Translations under genes and position numbers: made by a program
In this document: in pieces, positions 1 to 8,944 of the stretch
Position numbering within the stretch: the first letter of the stretch is position 1
Layout of the letters: every line of letters starts with the position of its first letter
DNA from: JBEKHT01 sp049516595
Lineage (GTDB): Bacteria > Chloroflexota > Anaerolineae > Anaerolineales > RBG-16-64-43
DNA length: 61,210 bases
Direction: 5' to 3'
NCBI GenBank assembly: GCA_049516595.1
Contig: JBEKSY010000019.1
Coordinates: 1 to 61,210 of the forward strand
The notes under the pieces: model-generated
Told to the model about the DNA's origin: nothing
Databases searched by the model: none
What the model saw: the letters and a program-made list of their open reading frames with translations, nothing else

Positions 1-660
1 CTTGCCGGTCTGGGTGGTCATGGCGGCCGCGCATCCCGCGAGCATCTTCATGTACTCCATCTTGCCCATGATGTTGGCCATGTTGGGGAGGATCAGATAC
101 GCCTGACCCTGCGCCCAGGACTGATCGCCCGAAAGCATGATGGTGGGGATGGTCGGATGGTTCTTGGCGAAGGTATTGGACTCATCCTTGAAATCATCCG
201 AGTTGAAGATGATCATGTTGGCACCCTTCGCCAGCAGCTGCTCGGCCAGCTGGGCCGGTGTCGAGCCCTGATGGCTGAAGCCGTTGTCGATATAGATCAG
301 CTTGGTATTGGGAACATTAGCAACTGCATACTCGCCACCTTCGTAGGTAGCCTGGCTCCAACCCGAGTCATTGTAGGGACCGACCAGAATCATACCGATG
401 GTGAACGTCTGGCCAGATGGGAATGCAGTTCCCACAGGAGCCAAAGTCGCGGTCGGCGCGGCCGCAGCAGCAACCGTTGCAGCTGCTGTGGCAGCGGCGG
501 TGGGTGCCACGGTCGGCGCCGAAGTCGGGACCACGGCGGGCGCCGAGGTGGCCGCTGGGGCGGGAGCGGCGGTCGGCGTGGCAGCAGGTCCGCAGGCCGT
601 CAGCACGAACACGAGTGCCATGCCTGGTAAGGCGATGTACTTGAGCGCTTTACGGATCAC
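1..660 (-). CDS. BMP-family (PnrA-like) substrate-binding lipoprotein, 3' end cut by window edge
   Basis: Start of a periplasmic-type ligand-binding lipoprotein of the basic membrane protein/Med family, whose members bind nucleosides for ABC import. The GTG start at 660 follows an AGGAGG box (667-672). Translation gives a short basic N-terminus, a hydrophobic stretch and a lipobox-like FVLTAC, so Cys about residue 20 is the likely lipid anchor. A linker of roughly 50 residues made almost only of Ala, Pro, Thr and Val follows. The BMP fold then begins with FTIGMILVGPYNDSGWSQ. 220 codons are visible and the C-terminus lies outside. It is the last visible gene of the minus-strand purine block, 157 bp after carbamate kinase, and ABC permease/ATPase genes may follow beyond the edge. 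The nucleoside or purine substrate is inferred from context. Confidence 0.85.
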   Translation of the reverse strand, partial: MIRKALKYIALPGMALVFVLTACGPAATPTAAPAPAATSAPAVVPTSAPTVAPTAAATAAATVAAAAAPTATLAPVGTAFPSGQTFTIGMILVGPYNDSGWSQATYEGGEYAVANVPNTKLIYIDNGFSHQGSTPAQLAEQLLAKGANMIIFNSDDFKDESNTFAKNHPTIPTIMLSGDQSWAQGQAYLILPNMANIMGKMEYMKMLAGCAAAMTTQTGK

Positions 661-817
661 GTTCGTCCTCCTTTAGGGTCACTAGAAATCGGTGAACAAC
701 TCATGGTCGCCAAACACGAAAGGATTCTTGCCTTCCCCGTCACCTCCTTTCCGCAGTCCGCTCAGAAATACCATAGTTGCACTCGACTCGATTCTGTCCG
801 GCCCTCGGTCGCAGAAG

Positions 818-1780
818 TCAGGGCACGATCCATGTGCCCGTCTTCCCATCCAAGGCCCGGCCGATATTCTCCGGGTTGGTGATCAGCGCCTGTTTGCCGC
901 CGGCTTCCAAGTACCAGATGATCGCCTGGATCTTGGGGGCCATGGAGCCTTTGGCAAAGTGTATCCCTTCGGCCAGATACCGTTTGGCCTCGGCCAAAGT
1001 CATCCGCTCAAGCCATTTCTGGTCGGGCTGCCCGAAATGGAGGGCGACTCTCTCGACGGCCGTAGCGATCAGAAAAAGGTCCGCCTTGATTTCGCGCGCG
1101 AGCAGACTGCAGCCGAAGTCCTTGTCAATGACAGCGGCCGTGCCACGATATTGACCGCCGCCCGCATCAATGACCGGGATACCGCCGCCCCCCACCGTGA
1201 TGACCAGAACGCCCGCGTGGATCAGCGTCCGGACCGAATCCAGCTCGACGATCTCCTTGGGCAACGGGGAGGCTACCACGCGCCTCCAGCCCCGCCCGGC
1301 ATCCTCAACCACACTCCAGCCCATTTCTCTCTCACGACGCCTCGCCTCGTCTTCCTCCATGAAGCTGCCGATGGGTTTGCTCGGATTCTGGAAGGCCGGG
1401 TCGTCCTTATCCACCAGGGTTTGGGTGATCACGGTGCAAACGTTCTTCTTGATGCCGCAACGAAAGAGTTCGTTTTGCAGCGCCTGCTGGAATTCGTACC
1501 CGATCGCCCCTTGGCTATCGGCCCCGCACACGTCCAGCGGAACCTCGTGCATCCCCTCGGCCTTGGCCGCAATCTCCGAGCGCCGCAGGATGAAGCCGAC
1601 CTGAGGTCCATTGCCATGCCCAATGGCCACGTCCCATCCGGCCTTCACCATCTCCACGACATGACGGGCGGTCTCCCGCAGCGCATCCTCCTGGTCTTCC
1701 ACCGAGACGCGTTTCGGGTCCCGGATCAGCGAGTTGCCGCCAATGGCAACGACGGCGACCTTCTTGCTCTTTCCGCTCAT
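818..1780 (-). CDS. arcC: Carbamate kinase (ArcC/YqeA family)
   Basis: Amino-acid-kinase-fold enzyme of about 320 residues that transfers the phosphate of carbamoyl phosphate to ADP, giving ATP, CO2 and ammonia. The family signatures are clear: N-terminal VAVVAIGGNSLI, then GHGNGPQVG, QGAIGYEFQQAL, VITVGGGGIPV, IDKDFGCSLLA and FAKGSMAPKIQA. A GTG two codons upstream (1786) is possible. The ATG at 1780 is preferred because GGAG lies 9 nt before it, overlapping the stop of the preceding carbamoyltransferase. It sits 12 nt after that gene, so translational coupling is likely. In E. coli the homologous yqeA lies in the ygeW/ssnA purine-catabolism region, which supports an energy-yielding catabolic role here rather than arginine deimination; no arcA is seen. 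Confidence 0.93.
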   Translation of the reverse strand: MSGKSKKVAVVAIGGNSLIRDPKRVSVEDQEDALRETARHVVEMVKAGWDVAIGHGNGPQVGFILRRSEIAAKAEGMHEVPLDVCGADSQGAIGYEFQQALQNELFRCGIKKNVCTVITQTLVDKDDPAFQNPSKPIGSFMEEDEARRREREMGWSVVEDAGRGWRRVVASPLPKEIVELDSVRTLIHAGVLVITVGGGGIPVIDAGGGQYRGTAAVIDKDFGCSLLAREIKADLFLIATAVERVALHFGQPDQKWLERMTLAEAKRYLAEGIHFAKGSMAPKIQAIIWYLEAGGKQALITNPENIGRALDGKTGTWIVP

Positions 1781-1792
1781 CGACACTTACTC

Positions 1793-2770
1793 CTACATCG
1801 TCAGAGCCATGACCGCCTTCTGGACATGCAGGCGATTCTCGGCCTCATCATAGACGACCGAATGCGGTCCGTCCATCACGCCGTCAGTAACTTCGATGTT
1901 GCGGTCGGCAGGCAGGGGGTGCATGTAGATGGCATCCTTCTTGGCGAGGGCCATCTTCCTCTCGTCGGTGATCCAATGCGAGTACTTCTTAATGATTTTA
2001 GCACCCTCCTCCGGGTCGGGCGTGTGGACCAATGCGCCCCAGGACTTGGCGTAGATGATGTCCGCATCCCGGAAGGCCGCTTCCATGTCGTCCGCGATTT
2101 CAAAGCCGGCCCCGAATTCCTTGGCCTGTTCTCTGGCTTGGCCGACGATCTCCGGCATCAAGCGGAACTCCGGCGGGTGCACCAGGACCACGTCCAGTCC
2201 GAAGCGCGGCATCTGCAGGATGAGCGACTGGGGAACGGACATCGGCTTTTGATACGAGGCGGCATACGCCCAAGAAACCACCATTTTCTTGTGGCGAAGA
2301 TCCCGACCCTTCTTCTCCACGATCGTCATCAGATCCGCCAAAATCTGGAACGGGTGGTAGATGTCACACTGCATGTTCAGCACCGGGACTCTCGAGGCGC
2401 GGGCAACCTCCCTCAGGTATCCGTTCCCGACACCCCAGTCCACGTGCCGGATGGCAATGCCGTCGAAATAGCGCCCAAAAATCTCACCAATCTCCTTGGG
2501 GGTGTCGCCGTGCGCGATCTGGGTCGTCCGGCTCTCGATGAAGGCCGCGTGCCCTCCCAGTTGAGCCATCCCCGCTTCGAAGGACCCACGTGTGCGCGTG
2601 CTACTAAAGAAGAAAAGCATCGCCAGGACCTTGTCGCGCAAGATCGGATGAGGTTCCCCCAGTGCCCGCTTGCGCTTGAGGTCGAAGGCCACGTCCAGCA
2701 CGGTTTCGACCTCTTCCCTGCTGAAATCGAGATCACCGATCAGATCGCGCCCCTTCAGGTGTGTCTGCAT
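1793..2770 (-). CDS. ygeW: Knotted carbamoyltransferase, YgeW-like
   Basis: Member of the aspartate/ornithine carbamoyltransferase superfamily, 325 residues. The carbamoyl-phosphate motif SSTRTR is at about residue 56, a HPFQ variant of HPTQ at about 140 in QCDIYHPFQILADL, and HPLPAD near the C-terminus. SWAYAASYQKPMSVPQ and DADIIYAKSWGAL match the YgeW/knotted group better than classical OTCase. The ATG at 2770 is chosen because the conserved fold begins there; an ATG at 2866 would add 32 residues without family character. The physiological acceptor of YgeW proteins is not settled. In this operon it plausibly runs in the phosphorolytic direction, releasing carbamoyl phosphate for the carbamate kinase next door. 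Confidence 0.82.
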   Translation of the reverse strand: MQTHLKGRDLIGDLDFSREEVETVLDVAFDLKRKRALGEPHPILRDKVLAMLFFFSSTRTRGSFEAGMAQLGGHAAFIESRTTQIAHGDTPKEIGEIFGRYFDGIAIRHVDWGVGNGYLREVARASRVPVLNMQCDIYHPFQILADLMTIVEKKGRDLRHKKMVVSWAYAASYQKPMSVPQSLILQMPRFGLDVVLVHPPEFRLMPEIVGQAREQAKEFGAGFEIADDMEAAFRDADIIYAKSWGALVHTPDPEEGAKIIKKYSHWITDERKMALAKKDAIYMHPLPADRNIEVTDGVMDGPHSVVYDEAENRLHVQKAVMALTM

Positions 2771-2887
2771 TGCATCGTCTCCAGGACTGCCAGCAGAGTT
2801 GCTCCGCGGCGTGCTTCCAGCGATGGACCCCTGCGGCCCCAGGGCTACCGCGAGCCAGGCCGCCAAGCCCGCCTTGATCTCCCGGTC

Positions 2888-3841
2888 CTACTCGACCGCG
2901 CCCAAGATCAGCGCGAGCAGCGCCATACGCGTCACCACGCCGTTGAAAGCCTCCTGCCAATAGCGGGACCATCGAGTGCTGTCCACGTCGGTTGGAATCT
3001 CGTCCATGCGGGGAAGGGAATGCAGGAGGATGGCATCCGATTTGGCCTTCGAGGATAGCAACTCCCGGGTGATCTTGTAGTTACTGGCGGTGGGGCCCAC
3101 GTTTCCGGTGCGCTCGTCTCGCGACTTGGTGTAGTCCGGTTGTACCACGGGCTCCACCAGGATCACGTCAGCCTTGCCGATCACCGTCTCCACGTGGTCC
3201 GCCTCCGAAAAGTTGAGGCTGTACCCCTCCAGCTCGTCCTTGAACTCTTGGGTGAGAGTCATCTCCGCCGGAGCCACGAAAGTGATGGGGCAATCGAACT
3301 GGGTCAGAGCATAGGCCAACGAGTGCATGGTGCGCATCCGCATGTCGCCCACCGCCAGCCAGTTCAGTCCGTCGATCCGGCCTTTTTCTTGCAGGACGGT
3401 ATATAGATCCGTTAGGATTTGGGTAGGATGTTCCCCCCAGCCGTCTCCGCCGTTGATGACCGGAATCGAGGCCCATCGGGCCGCTTCGTGAGGGGCTCCC
3501 TGTTGAAAGTGGCGCATGACGACGACGTCCCCATAGTACTCCAGCATCTTAACGGTGTCTTTGATGGACTCCTGGTAGAAGTCCCCCGCCCGCGTCATCT
3601 TGGCGTCCGCAAAGCCCGTCACATGGCCTCCCAGACGGTGCATTGCCGCCTCGTGAGCCAAGCGCGTGCGTGTGCTGGGCTGGTAGAACGCCGTGACCAA
3701 GGTCTTATGACGCAGCATGTCGCTGTTTCTGCGGTCCCGAGCAATGGGCTCCAACTCCTTGGCTACTTGGAATACGCGGAAGAATTCCTCCCGTTCGAAA
3801 TCCTTCAGGGAAAGGATGTCGCGTCCCAGAAAACTGCGCAT
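2888..3841 (-). CDS. Aspartate-carbamoyltransferase-like protein
   Basis: Second carbamoyltransferase of the operon, 317 residues, resembling the catalytic chain of ATCase. Visible motifs are QPSTRTR (about residue 58), GEHPTQILTDLYTV, VGDMRMRTMHSL and LHSLPRMDEI near the C-terminus. The start at 3841 has an AGGAGG box 8 nt upstream; the open frame continues to 4024 but that part overlaps the GntR gene and has no family similarity. The amino-acid-binding loop, usually close to RVQKERF in ATCase, reads VVQPDYTKSRDERT, so the acceptor may not be aspartate. No pyrI or other pyrimidine genes lie nearby. A biosynthetic pyrB cannot be excluded, but the purine-catabolic neighbours argue for a specialised paralogue. 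Confidence 0.75.
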   Translation of the reverse strand: MRSFLGRDILSLKDFEREEFFRVFQVAKELEPIARDRRNSDMLRHKTLVTAFYQPSTRTRLAHEAAMHRLGGHVTGFADAKMTRAGDFYQESIKDTVKMLEYYGDVVVMRHFQQGAPHEAARWASIPVINGGDGWGEHPTQILTDLYTVLQEKGRIDGLNWLAVGDMRMRTMHSLAYALTQFDCPITFVAPAEMTLTQEFKDELEGYSLNFSEADHVETVIGKADVILVEPVVQPDYTKSRDERTGNVGPTASNYKITRELLSSKAKSDAILLHSLPRMDEIPTDVDSTRWSRYWQEAFNGVVTRMALLALILGAVE

Positions 3842-3929
3842 TGGATTGCCTCCTCCTGTTTCAAGATTCGCGAGAAAAGGGCCACCAGCCGATGACGCGG
3901 CAGACCTCATCCGCAAGATCTGCCGCCTC

Positions 3930-4715
3930 TTAGCCCTCCAGGCGGTGGGCGATTCTTCCCCAAGCGGCTGCGGGAATCGCATTGACCCGACGGTTAATGT
4001 GGAAGTGGAAGAACTCGGGGACAAAGTGACTCACCGAATAGTCCACCACCTCGTCCTCCAAACTGAACAGTTCGGCCTCCAGCTTGAGCAGCGCGTGCGG
4101 CTCACGCAGCTTCAGCTGGCGCCGAATCTCACCCGCGCTCAGCTCTGCCGTAACGCGCGTCCGCGAGTAGGCAAGTTCGGGATCCCCGCGCCCAACCAGC
4201 AGGTCCAAGACTGAGCCCGAGAAGGAGCGGAAGTCACGGCGGCTGAGGTGCGCGGCAGGCACCACGTCTACCAGAAAGGCCACAGGACTCCCGTCGACTA
4301 GCATGGTTCGAGAGGCAACGAGAACCGAGGACCCTGGCTCCCGCCCCAAATGCCTCGCCTCGCTGGGTGTCGCACCCCGTTCCTCCAAGCGGTGATCCCC
4401 CATAACGAGCGTGAGCCCCATTCGCCCCGCGATGGTTGGCAGGCTATCCAGGACCTCCAGCCCATCGTCCAAGACCGCGCGGTTGGCGACGACGAACGTT
4501 CCAACTCCTTGGCGGCGAACAATCCTCCCCTTCTGAGCAAATGCGCGCATGGCCTCGCGCAGGGTCGCGCGACTGATGCCCATTTGCCTGGCCAAGTCCG
4601 GCTCGGCCGGCAGTCGCTCTCCCGCTCGCGCCTGGGCCAGGAGAAGCTCAAAGGCTTCTTCAGCCCGCGCATAGAGGGGTCGAGGATCGGCCCGAACCTT
4701 TTCTTGTCTTGCCAT
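3930..4715 (-). CDS. GntR-family regulator with UTRA effector domain (HutC type)
   Basis: Transcription regulator of 261 residues. An N-terminal winged helix-turn-helix covers about residues 15-75, with recognition segment LARQMGISRATLREAMRAF and wing motif RRQGVGTFV. A UTRA ligand-binding domain fills the rest (SPVAFLVDVVPAAHL, SGSVLDLL, and FSLEDEVVDYSVSHFVPEFFHFHINRR cut into these blocks by eye). UTRA domains bind small metabolites. It lies between adenine deaminase (38 bp upstream) and the carbamoyltransferase genes (88 bp downstream), all on one strand, so it is the natural candidate for controlling this block. No operator could be identified by eye. Confidence 0.88.
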   Translation of the reverse strand: MARQEKVRADPRPLYARAEEAFELLLAQARAGERLPAEPDLARQMGISRATLREAMRAFAQKGRIVRRQGVGTFVVANRAVLDDGLEVLDSLPTIAGRMGLTLVMGDHRLEERGATPSEARHLGREPGSSVLVASRTMLVDGSPVAFLVDVVPAAHLSRRDFRSFSGSVLDLLVGRGDPELAYSRTRVTAELSAGEIRRQLKLREPHALLKLEAELFSLEDEVVDYSVSHFVPEFFHFHINRRVNAIPAAAWGRIAHRLEG

Positions 4716-4753
4716 GAGCGCCGCTCTGCTAACCCTCTTGGGCGGATTTCCCC

Positions 4754-6535
4754 CTAACCGTCCACCGCGGGGACGAATTCAAACCGTTCCACATCCACCA
4801 GGCCCAGATCGGAGATGCGCAGCTCGGGGATCACGACCAAGGCCAGGAGGCTGAGCTGCATGTTCGCGTTGGTCATCCGGCAACCACACGCCCGAAACTC
4901 TTCCAGCACGGCCGACATCTTGTCGGCGACATCGCCCGCGGGCTCCTCCGACATGAGGCCGGCGATAGGGAGTTCTATTGCGGCCCGCACCTTGCCCTCT
5001 CGAACCACGAGGATTCCGCCTCCGAGCCTGGCGAGGGCATTGCCCGCCATGGCCATCTGCGAGTCATCCGTGCCGACGACCAGCAGGTGGTGGCAGTCAT
5101 GGGCGACGGTCGACGCCACCGCGCAGGGGACGTTGAAGCCAAAGCCGTGCACGAATCCAACTTGGATTCTGCCGGTCCGATGATGGCGCTCGATCAAGCC
5201 CACCTTAGCGACCTCGCCATCTGGGCGGATCTGAACCAGACCCTCCTGAACCCGAAGCGGCAAGTGCAGGTGCCGCGTGGGTGCTTGATTCTCAATGACG
5301 CCGATCACATGAGCTTCCGCGACCGTCTTGGCCCGCGATCGGACAACAAAATCCTCCGGCACCAGATTGCGAATGAGATGAACCGAACGCCGATACTTTG
5401 AAGGATACCGGAATCCCGACGGCGCAAGGAGCAGCTTGCCCTCCTCGGCCGCCCGAACGCCTCCCACAATAACGAGTTGCACATCCATCGCTTCCAGTTC
5501 TCCCACGAGGAGGATGTCGGCATACCGCCCGGGGGCAATCTGGCCGATCTCACGGCCGACGCCGAAGTGCTCTGCGGCGTTCAGCGTCGCCATCTGGAGG
5601 GCCACCAGGGGGGCCAGACCACATTTGACGGCATGCCGAACTACCCGATCCATGTGGCCCTCACCCACCAGGGTGCCTGCGTGAGCGTCGTCTGTGACCA
5701 GAAGAAAGTGCCGAGGATCCAGATTCTGCTCGGTGATGACCTTGACCTGGGACTCCACATCATGCCAGGCCGATCCATAGCGCAGCATGGCACGCATTCC
5801 CTGCCGGACCCGGGCGACGGCATCCTCCGCGCGGGTCCCCTCGTGGTCATCCTCCGGCCCCCCGGCGGCATAGCCGTGGAACGGTAGAGATAGGTCAGGG
5901 GAGGGGTAATGCCCCCCAATCACCTTGCCCGCATGCCGCGCCGCGTCCATCTCGGCATGGATCTTCTCGTCCCCCCCCACAACGGCCGGGAAGTTCATCA
6001 CCTCCCCGAGACCAATAATGCCGGGCCAGGTCATGGCCTCCGCGACTTCATCGGGCCCGATGTTGGCCCCCGGCGTTTCCATCCCGGGAGCGGAAGGCAC
6101 GCAGGAAGGCATCTGGACCCATACGTGAATGGGCTGGACGGCGGCCTCGTCCACCATCGTGCGCACGCCTTGCAGTCCAAAGACGTTGGCAATCTCGTGA
6201 GGGTCAATCATCATCGCGGTCGTGCCGTGGGGCAGCACGGCATTCACGAACTCGCTGATGGTGACCATTCCCGATTCGACGTGGACATGACCGTCAATCA
6301 ACCCGGGAACAAGAAACCGCCCTCGGGCCTCGATGAGCTGCGTGTTGGGTCCGATGCAGTGGCTTGCGTCCGGACCGACATAGGCAATGCGGGCACCCAG
6401 CACGGCAACGTCTGTGCCCGGCACGATTTCGCCTGATTGGACCGACACCCACTGGCCTTGATGAATCAATAGGTCCGCCGATAGTCTTCCCATCGCGCAA
6501 TCGACGAGCCGCCGGGAAGAGAATTCGTCTCTCAT
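4754..6535 (-). CDS. ade: Adenine deaminase (Ade family)
   Basis: Amidohydrolase of 593 residues that converts adenine to hypoxanthine and ammonia. Family motifs: N-terminal beta-barrel and metal site in PGLIDGHVHVESGM, then PHEIANVFG, GHYPSPDLS, LVTDDAHAGTLVGEGHMD, GRYADILLVG, and the C-terminal Ade-specific domain with VASTVAHDCHHLLVVGTDD. Length matches bacterial Ade enzymes (about 580-600). GGAG lies 7 nt before the ATG. It follows the guanine-type deaminase by 21 bp, so the two are probably one transcript. It feeds hypoxanthine to the xanthine-dehydrogenase-type enzymes encoded further right on the same strand. Confidence 0.95.
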   Translation of the reverse strand: MRDEFSSRRLVDCAMGRLSADLLIHQGQWVSVQSGEIVPGTDVAVLGARIAYVGPDASHCIGPNTQLIEARGRFLVPGLIDGHVHVESGMVTISEFVNAVLPHGTTAMMIDPHEIANVFGLQGVRTMVDEAAVQPIHVWVQMPSCVPSAPGMETPGANIGPDEVAEAMTWPGIIGLGEVMNFPAVVGGDEKIHAEMDAARHAGKVIGGHYPSPDLSLPFHGYAAGGPEDDHEGTRAEDAVARVRQGMRAMLRYGSAWHDVESQVKVITEQNLDPRHFLLVTDDAHAGTLVGEGHMDRVVRHAVKCGLAPLVALQMATLNAAEHFGVGREIGQIAPGRYADILLVGELEAMDVQLVIVGGVRAAEEGKLLLAPSGFRYPSKYRRSVHLIRNLVPEDFVVRSRAKTVAEAHVIGVIENQAPTRHLHLPLRVQEGLVQIRPDGEVAKVGLIERHHRTGRIQVGFVHGFGFNVPCAVASTVAHDCHHLLVVGTDDSQMAMAGNALARLGGGILVVREGKVRAAIELPIAGLMSEEPAGDVADKMSAVLEEFRACGCRMTNANMQLSLLALVVIPELRISDLGLVDVERFEFVPAVDG

Positions 6536-6556
6536 CGCTCAGCTCCTTCACCGAGA

Positions 6557-7921
6557 CTACCCCAAGAGCGCGTTAGCGATTCGATTGTGCCTCTCCACCA
6601 GCATCGGCAGGTCAAGGGTGGTCAGATGCCCTTCCTTTACCACAAACCGGCCATTAACCACAGAGACATCGGCCTGGCACGGGGAGCAAAAGACCAGAGC
6701 CGCCACAGGGTCTTGCAACGCCCCCGCGTACTCCAAGCGGTCCAGGCGAAAGGCAACAAAATCCGCGCACCTCCCTGGCGCCAGCTGGCCAATATCAGAA
6801 CGGCCAAGGACCTCCGCCCCGCCGCGCGTCGCCAACTCCAGCGCTTGGCGGGCGCTCAGCAATGGCCCGGGTGAACCCCGTGCCGCCACCGACAGGCGCG
6901 CCAGGAGCATTGCTTGCCGAGCCTCCGCTAGGAGGTGGGAGCTGTCGTTGCTCGCGGAACCATCCACCCCCAGGCCCAGCTTTACGCCGCACCGCAGGTA
7001 TTCTTCCACCGGAGCAATTCCCGAGGCCAAGCGCATGTTCGAGGAGGGACAGTGCGCTATTCCCGTTCCTGACCGAGCCAGCCGGGTTGCCTCTTCGCGA
7101 TTGACGTGCACCCCGTGAGCGAACCACACGTCTTTCCCCAACCACGACAACTCCTCGGCATAGCCGACCGGCCGGCGCCCGAACCGTTCCAAGCAGAAGC
7201 GCTCTTCGTCCAAAGTCTCCGCCAAGTGAGTATGCAGCCTGGCCCCGGCCGAGCGCGCGAGAGCGGCCGCCTCTCGCATCAGATCGGCCGTCACCGAAAA
7301 CGGGGAGCAGGGAGCCACAACAATTCTCAGCATGGCGCCCGGCTGGGGGTCGTGAAAGCCTTCGATCAGGCGTTGGGTATCCTTCAGAATCGCCTCCTCC
7401 TTTTCGACCACTCGATCGGGTGGCAGCCCTCCCTGCGATTCCCCCAGGCTCATTGAGCCTCGGGAGGCATGAAAGCGCAATCCGACCGGGAGGGCCGCCT
7501 CAATTTCGTCGTCCAAGCGCGTCCCATTCGGAAAGAGGTAGAGATGGTCGCAGGCCGTGGTGCAGCCCGACAGCGCGAGTTCTGCCAGGCCTACTTGGGT
7601 TGAGACTTGGATTGCTTCAGGGGTGAGTCGAGCCCAGACCGGGTAAAGAGTTCTCAGCCAATGGAAAAGGTCTACATCTTGCGCCGCGGGCAGGGCTCGC
7701 GTAAGGGTCTGGTAAAGATGATGATGAGTGTTCACCAATCCCGGGAGGAGCACGCGACCCCTCAGGTCGAGGGTTTCGTCTGCGGCGGGGGGAAGCTCCC
7801 CCGACGCGCCTACCATCTCAATCCAGCCATCCCGGATGAACAACCCGCCGTCCCGTATCTCGCGGCGATCGTCATCCATGGTAACCAGCACATCCGCATG
7901 CCGTACGAGCAGGGTGGTCAT
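6557..7921 (-). CDS. 8-oxoguanine deaminase-type amidohydrolase (guanine deaminase-like)
   Basis: Metal-dependent amidohydrolase, 454 residues. The HxH metal site is in LVNTHHHLYQTLTRALP, followed by DLFHWLRTLYPVWARL, a combination typical of the 8-oxoguanine deaminase/TRZ-ATZ group. Further ligands appear in RLHTHLAET, WFAHGVHVN, GIAHCPSSNMRLASG and GLGVDGSASND. These enzymes deaminate 8-oxoguanine and often isocytosine or guanine. Next to adenine deaminase the likely job is to feed xanthine or urate-type products into catabolism. The leader before ATG 7921 has an A-run and no clear Shine-Dalgarno box. Substrate preference cannot be decided from sequence alone; a guanine or s-triazine role is possible. 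Confidence 0.85.
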   Translation of the reverse strand: MTTLLVRHADVLVTMDDDRREIRDGGLFIRDGWIEMVGASGELPPAADETLDLRGRVLLPGLVNTHHHLYQTLTRALPAAQDVDLFHWLRTLYPVWARLTPEAIQVSTQVGLAELALSGCTTACDHLYLFPNGTRLDDEIEAALPVGLRFHASRGSMSLGESQGGLPPDRVVEKEEAILKDTQRLIEGFHDPQPGAMLRIVVAPCSPFSVTADLMREAAALARSAGARLHTHLAETLDEERFCLERFGRRPVGYAEELSWLGKDVWFAHGVHVNREEATRLARSGTGIAHCPSSNMRLASGIAPVEEYLRCGVKLGLGVDGSASNDSSHLLAEARQAMLLARLSVAARGSPGPLLSARQALELATRGGAEVLGRSDIGQLAPGRCADFVAFRLDRLEYAGALQDPVAALVFCSPCQADVSVVNGRFVVKEGHLTTLDLPMLVERHNRIANALLG

Positions 7922-8059
7922 TTTTTTGGATTACTCAGGCACCGCGAGCAAGGGAAAGCTTTCAGGAGGGCCCAGGTGCCTTGTCTGACATCATACAACC
8001 TTTCTTCCCAGTCACGTCCCGCGAGTAGCCCGCGCGCCTTCCCAAAAGGGAGCAGCGAC

Positions 8060-8944
8060 CTATCCCTTCACCGCCGCCAGCCGAGCCGCGCGGGCTGTGT
8101 TTTTCATGAGCATGGCAATCGTCATCGGACCGACCCCTCCCGGGACAGGCGAAATCGCCCCGGCTACCTCTTTGACCTCGTCAAAGGCCACGTCGCCCAC
8201 AAGCCGATAGCCTGTTTTGGCAAGGGGATCCTCGACCCGATTGATTCCCACATCAATCACGAAAGCCCCAGGCTTGACCCAACTGCCTCGCACAAAATGA
8301 GCCTTGCCGATTGCCGCCACCAGAATGTCAGCCTGACCGACAACCTCGGGCAAGTTGAGGGTCTTGGAATGACAGATCGTCACGGTCGCGTTCTCGCGAA
8401 CCAGAAGGAGCGCCGCCGGCATTCCGACAATATTCGAGCGACCCAGCACAACCGCTCGCGCACCCGAGAACTTCGCGCCCGAGCGTTCCAACAGAACGAT
8501 CACTCCCGCCGGCGTGCAGGGGACAAAGACGGGATCTCTGCGCTTCATGGCCAGACGTCCTACATTGATGGGGTGAAACCCATCCACGTCCTTGTCGATG
8601 CTGATCACACTGAGGGCGCGTTCCTCATCGAGCCCGGAAGGCAGGGGCAACTGGACCAGGATGCCATTCACCCTGGAATCGGCATTCAGCTTGCCCAGCA
8701 GATCCTCAAGCTGTTGTTGCGACGTGGTCGCGGGCAGATTGTGTCCAAAGGACTCGATGCCCAGCTCCGCGCACGCTTTTTGCTTGCTGCGGACGTAGCT
8801 CACCGAGGCCGGGTTGTCGCCGACCAACACGGTCGCCAGACCAGGCCGAGGCATTCCTTGGGCCACCATTTGTCTTACCTCACTGGCCACCTCCCCCCGG
8901 ACCTGTTCCGCGATGACCTTTCCGTCAATGATCTTGGCTGTCAC
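8060..8944 (-). CDS. folD: Methylenetetrahydrofolate dehydrogenase/cyclohydrolase FolD
   Basis: Bifunctional cytosolic enzyme of 294 residues that interconverts methylene-, methenyl- and formyl-tetrahydrofolate with NADP. Signatures are YVRSKQKACAELGI (catalytic Lys), GILVQLPLP, PCTPAGVIVLLERSG, the Rossmann segment VVLGRSNIVGMPAALLL and the C-terminal PVPGGVGPMTIAMLM. The GTG start at 8944 is preceded by GAGGAGG at optimal spacing. It is housekeeping, but its position upstream of the purine deaminases fits disposal of one-carbon units from purine ring breakdown. 138 bp separate it from the next gene, so an independent promoter there is possible. Confidence 0.96.
   Translation of the reverse strand: MTAKIIDGKVIAEQVRGEVASEVRQMVAQGMPRPGLATVLVGDNPASVSYVRSKQKACAELGIESFGHNLPATTSQQQLEDLLGKLNADSRVNGILVQLPLPSGLDEERALSVISIDKDVDGFHPINVGRLAMKRRDPVFVPCTPAGVIVLLERSGAKFSGARAVVLGRSNIVGMPAALLLVRENATVTICHSKTLNLPEVVGQADILVAAIGKAHFVRGSWVKPGAFVIDVGINRVEDPLAKTGYRLVGDVAFDEVKEVAGAISPVPGGVGPMTIAMLMKNTARAARLAAVKG

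Noticed and set aside
692..3058. 788-codon open frame on the plus strand
   Set aside because: It lies antisense to carbamate kinase and two carbamoyltransferases with unmistakable motifs; its translation has no family features. GC-rich DNA gives such long mirror frames.
3842..4024. N-terminal extension of the ATCase-like protein
   Set aside because: It overlaps the GntR gene by 95 nt, has no similarity to the family, and AGGAGG supports the start at 3841.
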